DNA of 64,000 nucleotides from the NCBI RefSeq assembly GCF_020911945.1, contig NZ_CP087135.1, forward strand, positions 1,116,001 to 1,180,000, given 5' to 3'. The number at the start of each line of letters is the position of its first letter. Position 1 is the first letter of the stretch. The notes beneath the pieces are model-generated. The model was not told the DNA's origin. It made no database searches and was given only the letters and a program-made list of their open reading frames with translations. The translations under genes and the position numbers were made by a program. Of this stretch, positions 21,201-29,242 are shown in pieces. Origin of the DNA: Flavobacterium galactosidilyticum. Its GTDB lineage: Bacteria; Bacteroidota; Bacteroidia; Flavobacteriales; Flavobacteriaceae.

Positions 21201-21517
21201 TAAGAAAAAACTAAAATTTCTCCCTTGTTAGCGTCAATTGTAAAATTACCGTCCATGTCAGTAGAAACTCCAGTTTTACTGCCTTTTTTCATTACATTAA
21301 CTCCAGGTAGCGTGTTTCCTTGCTCATCTACTACTGTTCCTGTAATTTTTTCGAATGCAATACTATTGATAGATAATGGAGCGCGTGATTCTGAAACTTC
21401 TCTCGCATTTCCATTGTCAGCATAAGCTGTCCCAACCATAAAGGTTCCTAGAACAAGCTGTGCAAATACGATCTTTCTTATTTTGAAAATCGTTTTAGTG
21501 TTATGATTTTTAACCAT
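18293..21517 (-). CDS. susC: SusC/RagA-family TonB-dependent glycan importer
   Basis: 1074 residues. An N-terminal export signal is followed by a carboxypeptidase-regulatory-like domain (about 58-130; ITGTVVDEQGNTLPGVNV, SYIGFNNQEI), then the TonB box region and plug (NEVVIVGYGSQKKTNLTGSV; GLGSAGSPLIVIDGI), then the 22-strand barrel ending in an aromatic-containing strand. No STN signalling domain is present, so it is not expected to pair with an anti-sigma factor. It heads the susC-susD unit, whose putative promoter is about 450 bases upstream, giving an unusually long leader. Confidence 0.96.
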   Translation of the reverse strand: MVKNHNTKTIFKIRKIVFAQLVLGTFMVGTAYADNGNAREVSESRAPLSINSIAFEKITGTVVDEQGNTLPGVNVMKKGSKTGVSTDMDGNFTIDANKGEILVFSYIGFNNQEIQIRDNKNLKIVMKSEAQQMNEVVIVGYGSQKKTNLTGSVTQIDAKVLKDRPITRLSQGLQGAVGGLNIISNGGAPNATQSINIRGFTGLGSAGSPLIVIDGIQGGDINSINANDVESVSVIKDAAASAVYGSSAPYGVILIKTKQGKKGQPVAITYNNNFTFESPIGLPTMLNSLEFAKIYNQSLANGGGAPFFNQETIDRMAAFQNGTLKTETVANTTGDSYKAWGGANANNDWYKIYFKDVSMSQQHNLGVSGATDNSNYYVGLGYNKKEGMYRYGDDNYRRYNLRANLSSNLTDWLTFNFRGAFSQDKFDTPNTYNGKTGGNYMHQIGRKHPNLALYNPDGGISDESDVLLLKDGGRNISTNDKPIFTGEFVAKFAKNWSGTVNYTYDGSFNSSTSHVKTLYTALPSGMLREIGGTAPNGFARSFNKYQKNITNAFTNYDLNLGKHQVKLLGGYVQELTTFSSLNGSNNNLYSDKIPSISTSYGTTPSVSDNAYKLAIQGYFGRINYSYDDKYLLEVTGRYDGTSRFLKDVRWKAYPGVSVGWNVNKESFWKEGIADVVNTLKFRASYGSLGDQAPDLLGNYPFYPSLQTVSPTSSNWFFGPTRQPYVNTPGLVDPTLSWITATTRNFGVDASFLNRRLTATFDTYIRKMDDYIGPAQELPGVLGIAAPRTNSTALETKGFELTLAWNDNIGDFKYGVRGVLSDYQGRVTKYPNPNKLLNNWFEGENMGDIWGFVTDRYFTAADDLPNVKQLGLSNWSPGDIKYVDLDGNGDITYGTSTVANPGDRKVIGNSTPRYSYSLFTDGSYKGFDYSIFIQGVGKRDYYTTSNMYFGIVGSEWQSSLFTEHLDRWTPETPNGFFPKAYIGGGNWWKNTETQTKYLINAAYLRIKNVQVGYTLPNYISSQIKIQKLRFYISVDNLGTFTKMSDHSVLDPENTFSDAKNYPLQRTVSVGANITL

Positions 21518-21724
21518 ACTTTAGTTTATTTTGTTAGTTTATGACTAAATAAAATTCAGCAATTCCAGTTAGGTAATTCCTGTTTTTTTTGAGGGTTTTT
21601 GCTATAAAGCAATTTTCCCTTTTTCGTGCAATAGGTGCTAAATCGTTTTTCCTTTCTTCATAAATTCTGGTTATATTAATAATTAGTTTAGTTAATGTTA
21701 TAATTTGGTTTATATCAAAATCGA

Positions 21725-21771
21725 ATACCAGTATCTTTTGCTAAAAAAATCATAAATTATACCTACCAGAT
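21725..21771 (-). promoter_or_regulatory. Extra half-sites of the PUL operator in the susC leader
   Basis: Minus-strand CTGGTAGGTATA (complement ends near 21759-21770) and ATACTGGTAT (21734-21725) repeat half of the 18-bp operator. Neither is followed by a TAnnTTTG box at 20 bp. They may be auxiliary binding sites between the main promoter and the susC start, or chance similarity. Confidence 0.35.
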
Positions 21772-21838
21772 GGCAAATAGAATTAATGCTGCTTTTGTTT
21801 TGGCTTGCGATAATCCTAAACATATTCAATGTGACACC

Positions 21839-21884
21839 TTAATTCGACCTGCTAAACCTAAACCGATTTAGCAGGTCGAATTAA
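21839..21884. repeat. 18-bp perfect inverted repeat in the susC leader
   Basis: Arms 21839-21856 and 21867-21884 (TTAATTCGACCTGCTAAA and its reverse complement) with a 10-base loop. It is not followed by a T-run, so it is not a clear terminator. If transcription starts at the 21966 box, this hairpin lies in the susC leader RNA. It could be a dispersed palindromic repeat. Confidence 0.8.
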
Positions 21885-21965
21885 GTGTGTTTTAATGATT
21901 TAAACCTCATCGTTTACTTGGTTTGTTTTTCAGTATTTCATAAAAAAATCTTAAAATACTATTCT

Positions 21966-22011
21966 CAAAAATATAACATTATAAGTGAAAAATATACCTG
22001 TACCTACCAGT
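21966..22011 (-). promoter_or_regulatory. PUL operator plus -7 box ahead of susC
   Basis: Minus-strand box ACTGGTAGGTACAGGTAT (22011-21994), 20 bases, then TATTTTTG (21973-21966). It differs from the other two copies in 3 of 18 positions and keeps the same spacing and the preceding A-run. The susC ATG is 449 bases downstream. Confidence 0.7.
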
Positions 22012-22161
22012 TTTTTTATCTCTTAAATAAAAAAAAGTAATTAAATTTATTTTAATGTAATTTATTGGTAATGAAAAAACCACATATTCTTTGTTTTTAG
22101 TAAAAATTATGTAATAATTGGATTACCTTAAAACATAACTAGTGAGGGTTATTTTTCTTCT

Positions 22162-22204
22162 AAAAAAAAAAGAGTAACAAGGTTGTGAAACCCTATTACT
22201 CTTT
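22162..22204 (-). terminator. Terminator after the large GH2 gene
   Basis: 16-bp stem with two G-U pairs (arms 22169-22184 and 22189-22204, 4-base loop), followed on the minus strand by a run of T (A-run 22162-22170). It lies 60 bases after the GH2 stop and separates this gene from susC. Confidence 0.85.
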
Positions 22205-22263
22205 TTTAAAATTAATTAACGTCTGAAGTATGTTACTGTACTTTTTATCTATAACTCCAACTA

Positions 22264-25200
22264 TTATTTAGTTGCCGTTTTTAATTTAGAGTTTGCATAC
22301 TCTTTAGACAATTTCAACATAGACTCTTTAGTTCCTTTTTCAAAAGGAATTAAGAAGTAAGAATACCCTTGAGCTACGTTTCCTTTGATCTTGTATTTAT
22401 CTTGTGGTTGCGCTCCCCAACTATCATCTCCCGCTACACCTCTTTGACCTAAATCAATATTAAGCTCTACTAAGTCGCGCTCTTTTATGTCATTAATGTG
22501 TTTACTAGCGTTGATTTGTGGCACTCCGTCAGAGATGTATTTAGCTTCAATTTTAGATGCATTACCGTAATCTAAACCATCTGCAGTATCAAAATCTTCC
22601 ATAGGCATGTGCAACGCGCTGATCCCTAATCCTTGTTTAACATTTTCAGCAACAACAAGAAGTCCGTTGTCTTTATTGTCTGTTAATGCAACCCATCTAA
22701 CACTAGTTTTATACCCATTTTCTTGAGGTCTTACATAAGGAACATATTGGTCACTTACACTAGACTCATATAGATCTACAAAAGCAGAGTGGTATCTGTC
22801 TGAGTAGTTTTCCCATGGACCACGACCAAAATAAGTCATTTTGTTATACTGTTTTGGCAATTGCATACGCATTCCAAGTCTTGGTAAATCTGCTTTATAA
22901 TCTGTTTTATCAAGAACATTGTCCACCTTCACAATTCCATTACCATCGATTTGATAGGTGCTAAAGAATTTTGTATTTACACCTGGCAAGTCATACGTTA
23001 CTTTTAATTCAATTAAATTATCAGCAATCTTTTTTGTTGTCATGCTTGTAACTTCAGAGAATAAAGTCGCTTTTTTCCATTCAATATTACCAGAATACAT
23101 TCTGTTTCCTGCATCATTGTCCGTTACCGCTCTCCAGAAGTTAGGTTTTGGTCCTTTTCCGTCTTTTATAAGCTCGTTCCCTTTGTAAACATAAGACGTG
23201 ATACGTCCTTGTTTTTTATTAAATTCTAAACTAACAACGCTATTTGAAACAACTACTCCGTTAGCTGTTTCTTTTACTTTTAGCGCCGCACCTTGAGCAA
23301 CAGCTGCCTGCTCTAATACATGTAATCTGTCTACTTTTATTTGCTCATGAGCTACTTCAAAACCTTTAGGTAGTAGTCCCCAATCCTTTTTAGTAACGGC
23401 AGATATTTCAACAAAATACTCTGTATTTTTTTTGAAATCAATTCCTTTCAAGTCGATGCGGATTAATTTACCAGTTTGCGTTTCAACATCTAAAGTTTGA
23501 GCTGGAATGCTTTTCAGTATTTTACCATCTGCTTTAATTTTAGCAATTAAATCAAATTCATTCAGGTTCGTAAAGTCATATAAGTTTTCAACTAAGACGC
23601 GTAATTCATTATGACCGTTAATTCCTTTTTGCTTAAAGTTGATAAACTCATGTGCTTTCTTTACTTCATATAGAGCCGGTTGTGGCGATCTATCTGGAAA
23701 TACAATTCCGTTGTTCAAGAATGAATTATCCGTTGGCATATTTTTACCATAATCTCCACCATAAGCGTAGAAACGTTCTCCTTTTTCATTTGTTTTCCAA
23801 ATCGATTGGTCAACCCAGTCCCAAATAAACCCACCTTGTAAATTTTCATGTTGTTCGATAATGTCCCAGTAATCTTGGAAGTTACCTGTACTGTTTCCCA
23901 TGGCGTGAGCATACTCACTTGGAATAAAAGGTCTATCCGTTTTAGATCTTCCTATTTCTTCAAACGCAGCAGGTGATGGGTATTGAGGAACAATAATATC
24001 TGTATTCCAGTCCATGTCATAATTGCTACCGTCGTAATCTTTGTAAGGACGCTCATATTGAACCGGTCTTTTAGACTTGTCCATTGCTTTGATTGCTTTG
24101 TAACCAGCATAGAAATTCACTCCGTTTCCAGCTTCATTACCCATTGACCAAATGATAACTGATGGGTGATTTTTATCACGAGCAACCATACGAGTCATTC
24201 TGTCTACGTGTGCATTTTCCCAACTTGGTTTTTTAGCTAAAGAGCGGTCTCCGTAGTACATACCGTGAGATTCGATGTTAGCTTCGTCAACTACATAAAT
24301 ACCATGTTCGTCACATAATTCATAAAATCTACTTCCACGTGGATAATGACTCAAACGCACTGCGTTAATATTGTTTTCTTTCCAAAGGCGAATGTCTTTC
24401 ATAATCATTTCTTCGGACATTACGTGACCCGTTTCTGGATCTGTTTCTTGAGCATTTACACCTTTCAGTTTAATGCTTTTACCATTTACTAAGAGCAATC
24501 CGTTTTTGATTTCAACACTTCTAAAACCAATTTGACGAGTAGTAGATTCGATTGTTTTTCCTTTAGAATCTAATACATCAATATTTAAAGTATATAAATT
24601 AGGATGCTCTGCGCTCCAAACTTTTACGTTTTCTATAGATGTTTCAAAAGCTAATTTTCCTATTGCGTCTTTATCGATAGTAAGTGCTTGAGTTCCTTTT
24701 TGTAGGATCTGTTTTTCATCAAGAATACTATAAGAAACTTTTAATTTTTGGTTTTTATCCAAATGATTTTTTAATTCAACATCTAAACTGAAAAGTCCTT
24801 TTTCATAGGCTTTATCTAACGTAGAAACCACTTCAAAATCTTTGATTCTCACTTTTGGTTGAGCGTATATGTATACACTGCGCTCAATTCCACTTATTCT
24901 CCAGAAATCTTGACATTCTAAATAACTACCATCAGTCCATCTAAAAATTTGAAGAGCAATGGTATTTTTTCCAGGTTTTGCGTATTTAGTAATGTTAAAT
25001 TCTGCTGGCAATTTACTACCTTGAGAGTAACCAACATATTCACCGTTTAACCAAACAAAACCACCTGATTTCATTGCACCTATGTGAAGGAAAATTTCTT
25101 TTCCGTTCCAGTCATTTGCGATGTCAAAATCCCTACGGTACGATCCTACTGGATTGTTTTCGTGAGGAACCTTACCCGGATATTTAGGATATATTCCGTC

Positions 25201-25605
25201 TAGCTCCATATCCTTTGCGATAGGTGCTTTATAATCAGCAAATTCATATTGATGATTTACGTAAATAGGAATACCGTAACCTTCTACTTCCCAGTTAGAC
25301 GGTACTTTAATATTATCCCAACCGCTTAAATTCTCTGAAGGATTCATAAAAGTAGTTGGACGATCTTTTGGAGAGTCAACATATTTAAATTTCCACAAAC
25401 CATCTAGTATTTGCTTATACTTTGCTGTTCCATTTAATGCCTCAGCAGCAGATGTAAATGATGTAAATGTGGCATGACCAGGTTCTTTGTTTTCACTTAT
25501 TACATTTTCATTTTCAATATAATGCCATATATCAGCTTTCTGGCCGTAGGAATTCATACCGAAAAGAAACAAAGAGCTAATGACTAATAGGCTGTTGATT
25601 TTCAT
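22264..25605 (-). CDS. Secreted LacZ-type GH2 beta-galactosidase
   Basis: 1113 residues from the ATG at 25605, which is followed immediately by a signal peptide (MKINSLLVISSLFLFG, ending NSYGQ). A TTG 54 bases upstream is in frame but would bury the signal peptide. Full five-domain LacZ layout with a C-terminal beta-galactosidase small-chain domain (about 780-1080). The acid/base Glu491 is in IIWSMGNEAGNG and the nucleophile Glu564 is in FIPSEYAHAMGN. It removes terminal beta-galactose. It forms its own unit between the operator at 25798-25843 and the terminator at 22162-22204. Confidence 0.94.
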   Translation of the reverse strand: MKINSLLVISSLFLFGMNSYGQKADIWHYIENENVISENKEPGHATFTSFTSAAEALNGTAKYKQILDGLWKFKYVDSPKDRPTTFMNPSENLSGWDNIKVPSNWEVEGYGIPIYVNHQYEFADYKAPIAKDMELDGIYPKYPGKVPHENNPVGSYRRDFDIANDWNGKEIFLHIGAMKSGGFVWLNGEYVGYSQGSKLPAEFNITKYAKPGKNTIALQIFRWTDGSYLECQDFWRISGIERSVYIYAQPKVRIKDFEVVSTLDKAYEKGLFSLDVELKNHLDKNQKLKVSYSILDEKQILQKGTQALTIDKDAIGKLAFETSIENVKVWSAEHPNLYTLNIDVLDSKGKTIESTTRQIGFRSVEIKNGLLLVNGKSIKLKGVNAQETDPETGHVMSEEMIMKDIRLWKENNINAVRLSHYPRGSRFYELCDEHGIYVVDEANIESHGMYYGDRSLAKKPSWENAHVDRMTRMVARDKNHPSVIIWSMGNEAGNGVNFYAGYKAIKAMDKSKRPVQYERPYKDYDGSNYDMDWNTDIIVPQYPSPAAFEEIGRSKTDRPFIPSEYAHAMGNSTGNFQDYWDIIEQHENLQGGFIWDWVDQSIWKTNEKGERFYAYGGDYGKNMPTDNSFLNNGIVFPDRSPQPALYEVKKAHEFINFKQKGINGHNELRVLVENLYDFTNLNEFDLIAKIKADGKILKSIPAQTLDVETQTGKLIRIDLKGIDFKKNTEYFVEISAVTKKDWGLLPKGFEVAHEQIKVDRLHVLEQAAVAQGAALKVKETANGVVVSNSVVSLEFNKKQGRITSYVYKGNELIKDGKGPKPNFWRAVTDNDAGNRMYSGNIEWKKATLFSEVTSMTTKKIADNLIELKVTYDLPGVNTKFFSTYQIDGNGIVKVDNVLDKTDYKADLPRLGMRMQLPKQYNKMTYFGRGPWENYSDRYHSAFVDLYESSVSDQYVPYVRPQENGYKTSVRWVALTDNKDNGLLVVAENVKQGLGISALHMPMEDFDTADGLDYGNASKIEAKYISDGVPQINASKHINDIKERDLVELNIDLGQRGVAGDDSWGAQPQDKYKIKGNVAQGYSYFLIPFEKGTKESMLKLSKEYANSKLKTATK

Positions 25606-25797
25606 ATTCGAAAGGTTATAAATTAGGTGTTTTATTTTGTTCTTTTTTTTTGGTTTCAATGTAAACTCTCCAGTTGTAAATATCTAAAGAGGTTGTTTTT
25701 TTAAGGCTCCTTTTATTAATGTAAAAAAGACCATTTAAGTTTAAACAAAATGTTTTGCTAATGTGGATTCTCTTTTTGATTGGAAATCTTAAAAAGC

Positions 25798-25843
25798 CAA
25801 ATATATATTGAAATTTGAATACGACACACCAGTGCCTACCAGT
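25798..25843 (-). promoter_or_regulatory. PUL operator plus -7 box ahead of the LacZ-type GH2
   Basis: Minus-strand box ACTGGTAGGCACTGGTGT (25843-25826), identical to the copy before GH20, then 20 bases, then TATATTTG (25805-25798), another TAnnTTTG match. The GH2 ATG is about 190 bases further on. It lies in the 559-base divergent region between the GH2 gene and the plus-strand oxidoreductase; I see nothing else distinctive in that region. Confidence 0.75.
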
Positions 25844-26164
25844 TTTTATTGCGACATATGTAAAAAAAAATACTTTTTTTTAATTAGTCCTATATTATTT
25901 CAGAAATAGGTAAGGGATGAGTGTATTATAGAGCTACAGGACTAAAAATGGATAATAGAAAAATTTACTTTTTACAAATTGTAGGCTATCGTTGAGTGTA
26001 TTAGGTCTCTTCTCCATTGATCTAACGTTATTGATTGATTTTTGTAAACGCTCATTAATAAAGTGGTCTTATTTTTACAGAAACCAAAATGTTTAAAAAC
26101 GTAAAAGGTTGAAAAATATAGCTATTTTTACTCGATAATTGCAGTGATATTAAATCAAGGAAAA

Positions 26165-27157
26165 ATGATTAACAAGAATACAAATAATGAAATAATTCGA
26201 TGGGGGATTTTAGGATGTGGAAGCGTTACTGAAAAAAAAAGTGGGCCAGCTTATCAAAAAACAGAAGGATTTGAAGTGGTAGCGGTGATGAGAAGAGATA
26301 GCGATAAAGCTGCTGACTATGCAACGAGACACGGAATTAGTAAATATTATACTGATGCCGACGCTTTGATTAATGATCCCGAAATTGATGCGATATACAT
26401 AGCAACACCGCCAGATACACATAAGTATTATGGACTTAAAGTAGCCGAAGCTGGAAAAATTTGTTGCATCGAGAAACCTTTAGCGCCAAGCTACCAAGAC
26501 TGCATGGCGATTTATGAAGCGTTTTACGAGAAAGATTTACCATTATTTGTAGCGTATTATAGGCGTTCGTTACCTCGTTTTAAACAGATAGAAGCGTGGC
26601 TCGATGACAATAAAATTGGAGAAGTGAGACACATAAGCTGGCATTTAAGTAAGCCGGCAACACCGCAAGATTTAGAAAAAACCTATAATTGGCGCACTGA
26701 CGTTACGATTGCCACTGCAGGTTATTTTGATGACTTAGCTAGCCATGGATTGGATTTGTTTGTACACCTTTTAGGAGATGTAAAAGAAGCAAAAGGAATT
26801 TCCTTAAATCAGCAGGGTTTATATTCTTCTAAAGATGCAGTTACTGCTTGCTGGCAACATGAATCTGGAATTACTGGAACTGGGAGTTGGAATTTTGGCT
26901 GTAGCACCCGAGAAGATGCTGTTGAGATTTTTGGTAGTAAAGGTAAAATAACGTTCTCTGTTTTTAATGAGGAACCTGTAGTGCTTTCCAACGAGCAAGG
27001 CAGAACTACACTTTTTATTGAAAATCCTGAAAATATTCAGCTGTGTCATGTAGAGCAAATTCGGGAGCAACTGCTAGGCAATAGTATTCATCCTTCTAAT
27101 GGATGTAGTGCGACGCATACAGCTTGGATTATGGATAAGATTGTTGAGAACATTTAA
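26165..27157 (+). CDS. Gfo/Idh/MocA-family oxidoreductase
   Basis: 330 residues from the ATG at 26165 (a GTG 21 bases upstream is also in frame). The Rossmann fold starts IIRWGILGCGSVTEKKSGPAY-like with a GxGxxT/A pattern, followed by YIATPPDTH and the conserved EKPLAPS, whose lysine is the usual catalytic residue. It probably oxidises or reduces a sugar or sugar acid with NAD(P). No signal peptide, so cytoplasmic, which argues against the lipoprotein GH109 glycosidases of the same fold. It is divergent from the GH2 gene and may use sugars released by the locus, but this is inference. Confidence 0.88.
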   Translation: MINKNTNNEIIRWGILGCGSVTEKKSGPAYQKTEGFEVVAVMRRDSDKAADYATRHGISKYYTDADALINDPEIDAIYIATPPDTHKYYGLKVAEAGKICCIEKPLAPSYQDCMAIYEAFYEKDLPLFVAYYRRSLPRFKQIEAWLDDNKIGEVRHISWHLSKPATPQDLEKTYNWRTDVTIATAGYFDDLASHGLDLFVHLLGDVKEAKGISLNQQGLYSSKDAVTACWQHESGITGTGSWNFGCSTREDAVEIFGSKGKITFSVFNEEPVVLSNEQGRTTLFIENPENIQLCHVEQIREQLLGNSIHPSNGCSATHTAWIMDKIVENI

Positions 27158-27347
27158 TTACAAAAACATTTTTTTAGTTCACCATCCAATTTGCAACAAA
27201 AATTAAGCGTAATGTATTTGAAGTTTCTACAGGACTGTCATTGCGCTAACATTTCCTAATATAAACTTAAAAACCAAACAGCTCCACTTTCAATTAGCTA
27301 ATTTTGCAGTACAGAATTAGTTTCAATTTTGATTAACATAAAGTAAG

Positions 27348-28064
27348 ATGGAAAATAAAATAAAAGTACAGATTTGGTCGGATATAATGTGTCCGTTTTG
27401 TTATATAGGAAAGAGAAGAATTGAGGAAGCTTTAAGTCTTTTTGAACATAAAGATGCTGTTGCAATTGAATGGAAAAGTTTTCAGTTAGATGCTAGTTTT
27501 GTAGCTTCTCCAGATGACAATATGGTAGAACATTTAGCACATAAATATGGAAAAGGTGCTGAGTGGGCTCAAGGAATGCTGGACAACATGACGCAAAATG
27601 CTAAAACTGCAGGATTAGATTTTCATTTCGATAAAGCAATTTTGGCAAATTCTTTCAACGCACACCGCATGCTGCATTTGGCAAAAAAGTATCAGTTAGC
27701 AAATGATTTAGAAGAATTATTGTTTAAAGCGTATTTGACAGAAGGTAAAAACATAGACGATAATAATACTTTAAAAAAATTAGGAGTTTCAGTAGGATTA
27801 AATGCGGAAGCTATTGATGAGGTGCTGAATTCTGATGCCTACGGAAGTGATGTAAAGCAAGATATTCAAAATGCAAATTCAATAGGAGTGCAAGGAGTTC
27901 CGTTTTTTGTTTTCGATAATAAGTATGCTGTTTCGGGTGCGCAACCTGCAACTGCCTTTTTAGAAATTTTACAAAAAGTATGGGAAGAAGGAAACTTTGA
28001 TTCGAAAGTGACTTTGATCAATACAACTGAAGGAGATTCTTGTGGAATTGATGGTTGTGACTAA
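27348..28064 (+). CDS. DsbA-family oxidoreductase, FrnE-like
   Basis: 238 residues, no signal peptide. Thioredoxin fold with the active site C15-P-F-C18 in SDIMCPFCYIGKRR, the helical insertion of DsbA proteins, and the cis-proline segment VQGVPFFVF. This matches the cytoplasmic FrnE-like branch (polyketide FrnE / 2-hydroxychromene isomerase superfamily), probably a disulfide oxidoreductase. The C-terminus carries two extra cysteines (SCGIDGCD). Single gene closed by a terminator at 28092. Confidence 0.88.
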   Translation: MENKIKVQIWSDIMCPFCYIGKRRIEEALSLFEHKDAVAIEWKSFQLDASFVASPDDNMVEHLAHKYGKGAEWAQGMLDNMTQNAKTAGLDFHFDKAILANSFNAHRMLHLAKKYQLANDLEELLFKAYLTEGKNIDDNNTLKKLGVSVGLNAEAIDEVLNSDAYGSDVKQDIQNANSIGVQGVPFFVFDNKYAVSGAQPATAFLEILQKVWEEGNFDSKVTLINTTEGDSCGIDGCD

Positions 28065-28091
28065 AGCTTAAATAGCTCTAAAAAACAAAAT

Positions 28092-28124
28092 TCCCGCTGG
28101 TACTCGTGCCAACGGGAGTTTTTT
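28092..28124 (+). terminator. Terminator after the DsbA-like gene
   Basis: Stem TCCCGCTGG / CCAACGGGA with one mismatch, 8-base loop, then GTTTTTT. It starts 27 bases after the stop codon. Confidence 0.75.
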
Positions 28125-28154
28125 AAATATTGTAATTTGTAATCTAGAGCAAAT

Positions 28155-28781
28155 TTATCTTTTAATTATGGTGATATTTGGACTTACTGCCTCATTAGCA
28201 TTGCTACTTCTGTAGTACTTATCATCATTGTTGTTTTGATTATGCTGATAGGCATAATTAGTTTGGTTGTTAGATAATACTTTTCCACCATTTACATTCC
28301 CTACTGTATCTACAATTTGTCCGCGACGGTTGTACATAATTTGTAAGCCACCTACTTGTTCTAGGGCGTAACGATTATACGTCATGTAAACAGAACCTAC
28401 ACGTTTTACTCTGTTATTTGAGTCATAATTAATAAACACATTACCTACTTGTCTCACTCTACCCATGTTGTCGTGCGCCACTTTTACTCCGTAATTTTTG
28501 TTTTTATAAAATTTTGGAGCGCCATAAGTACGATTGACATCACCGCGACTATTTGTTTTATAATATAGTTCGCTACCTTTTGAAGGGCGAGTGTTGAAGT
28601 CTAATTGACCGTCAGGAAATATGAAGAATTCAATTCCTCTTTCTGTAAACACAATTGGTTCACCATTTCTAAAATCTACGGGAGATTTTTTTTCTACAGA
28701 AAAAGCGATTTTTTCTGCTGCGTTAGCTGCACTACCTCCTAAAAGGAAAATACTAGCTACTACTAAAGTAATTTTTTTCAT
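28155..28781 (-). CDS. Secreted protein with internal 20-residue repeats, function unknown
   Basis: 208 residues with a clear signal peptide ending ANAAE. The middle (about 95-170) repeats a unit of roughly 20-22 residues three or four times (GRVRQVGNVFINYDSNN, NRVKRVGSVYMTYNRYA, QVGGLQIMYNRRGQ), each predicted as a pair of strands and reminiscent of short YD/RHS-type beta units. The C-terminus is Asn-rich and probably disordered. I do not recognise a functional family. The gene is monocistronic and convergent with the DsbA-like gene. Confidence 0.8.
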   Translation of the reverse strand: MKKITLVVASIFLLGGSAANAAEKIAFSVEKKSPVDFRNGEPIVFTERGIEFFIFPDGQLDFNTRPSKGSELYYKTNSRGDVNRTYGAPKFYKNKNYGVKVAHDNMGRVRQVGNVFINYDSNNRVKRVGSVYMTYNRYALEQVGGLQIMYNRRGQIVDTVGNVNGGKVLSNNQTNYAYQHNQNNNDDKYYRSSNANEAVSPNITIIKR

Positions 28782-29188
28782 GATACATCTATTTTGAATT
28801 TTTGCCTACTCGTTAGCTTTTCGGCTTTCGCTTTTTTATGCTTATTTGATAAGAGATATTCAAGTAGCATGCCATAAAATTAAACCGTAGTGCTGTGTTA
28901 CTATTGGATTTACGTATTTGTAAATTGTAACTAGCTGTAAATAAGGTTAATGCTATTTTTTATAGAACATAAAAATAATTTTAAAAGCGAGTTTTTTTAA
29001 GTTTTTTTTAATAAAACGAAGTCGAATTTCGGCTTTTCTGTTTTAGATGTAATGAAGTAAAGTTGCTAGATATAGAATTGTTTTTTAAATTTTTGTACCA
29101 TTTTTAAGCGAGCCTACAAATCAATAATTTTCTAAAATAGCATTAAAAGATAAATTTAGGTCATTTAAAATTATGATATACCTATTAT
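28782..29188. other. Intergenic region, nothing recognised
   Basis: About 400 bases of very AT-rich DNA between a minus-strand gene start and the terminator of the efflux operon. No open frame of note, tRNA or long repeat was seen on either strand. It must hold the promoter of the secreted repeat-protein gene, but I could not pick one. Confidence 0.6.
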
Positions 29189-29225
29189 AAAGAAAGGCTT
29201 CCAATGTAGTTGGAAGCCTTTCTTT
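29189..29225 (-). terminator. Terminator of the RND efflux operon
   Basis: Perfect 16-bp stem (29189-29204 and 29210-29225; GAAAGGCTTCCAA pairing with TTGGAAGCCTTTC at its core) with a 5-base loop. It lies 18 bases after the acrB-type stop. Confidence 0.85.
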
Positions 29226-29242
29226 ATATGTAAAAATGAAAT

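Noticed and set aside
18293..21517. SusC as a signalling transducer with an ECF sigma/anti-sigma pair
   Set aside because: There is no N-terminal STN domain and no sigma or anti-sigma gene near it.
3063..25605. Locus as a chondroitin/heparin or ulvan utilisation system
   Set aside because: No polysaccharide lyase, GH88 or GH105 is present; the exo-glycosidases suit Gal/HexNAc/Fuc glycans better.
26165..27157. Oxidoreductase as a GH109 N-acetylgalactosaminidase
   Set aside because: GH109 shares the Gfo/Idh fold and would suit the locus, but those enzymes are exported and longer; this protein has no signal peptide and is 330 residues.
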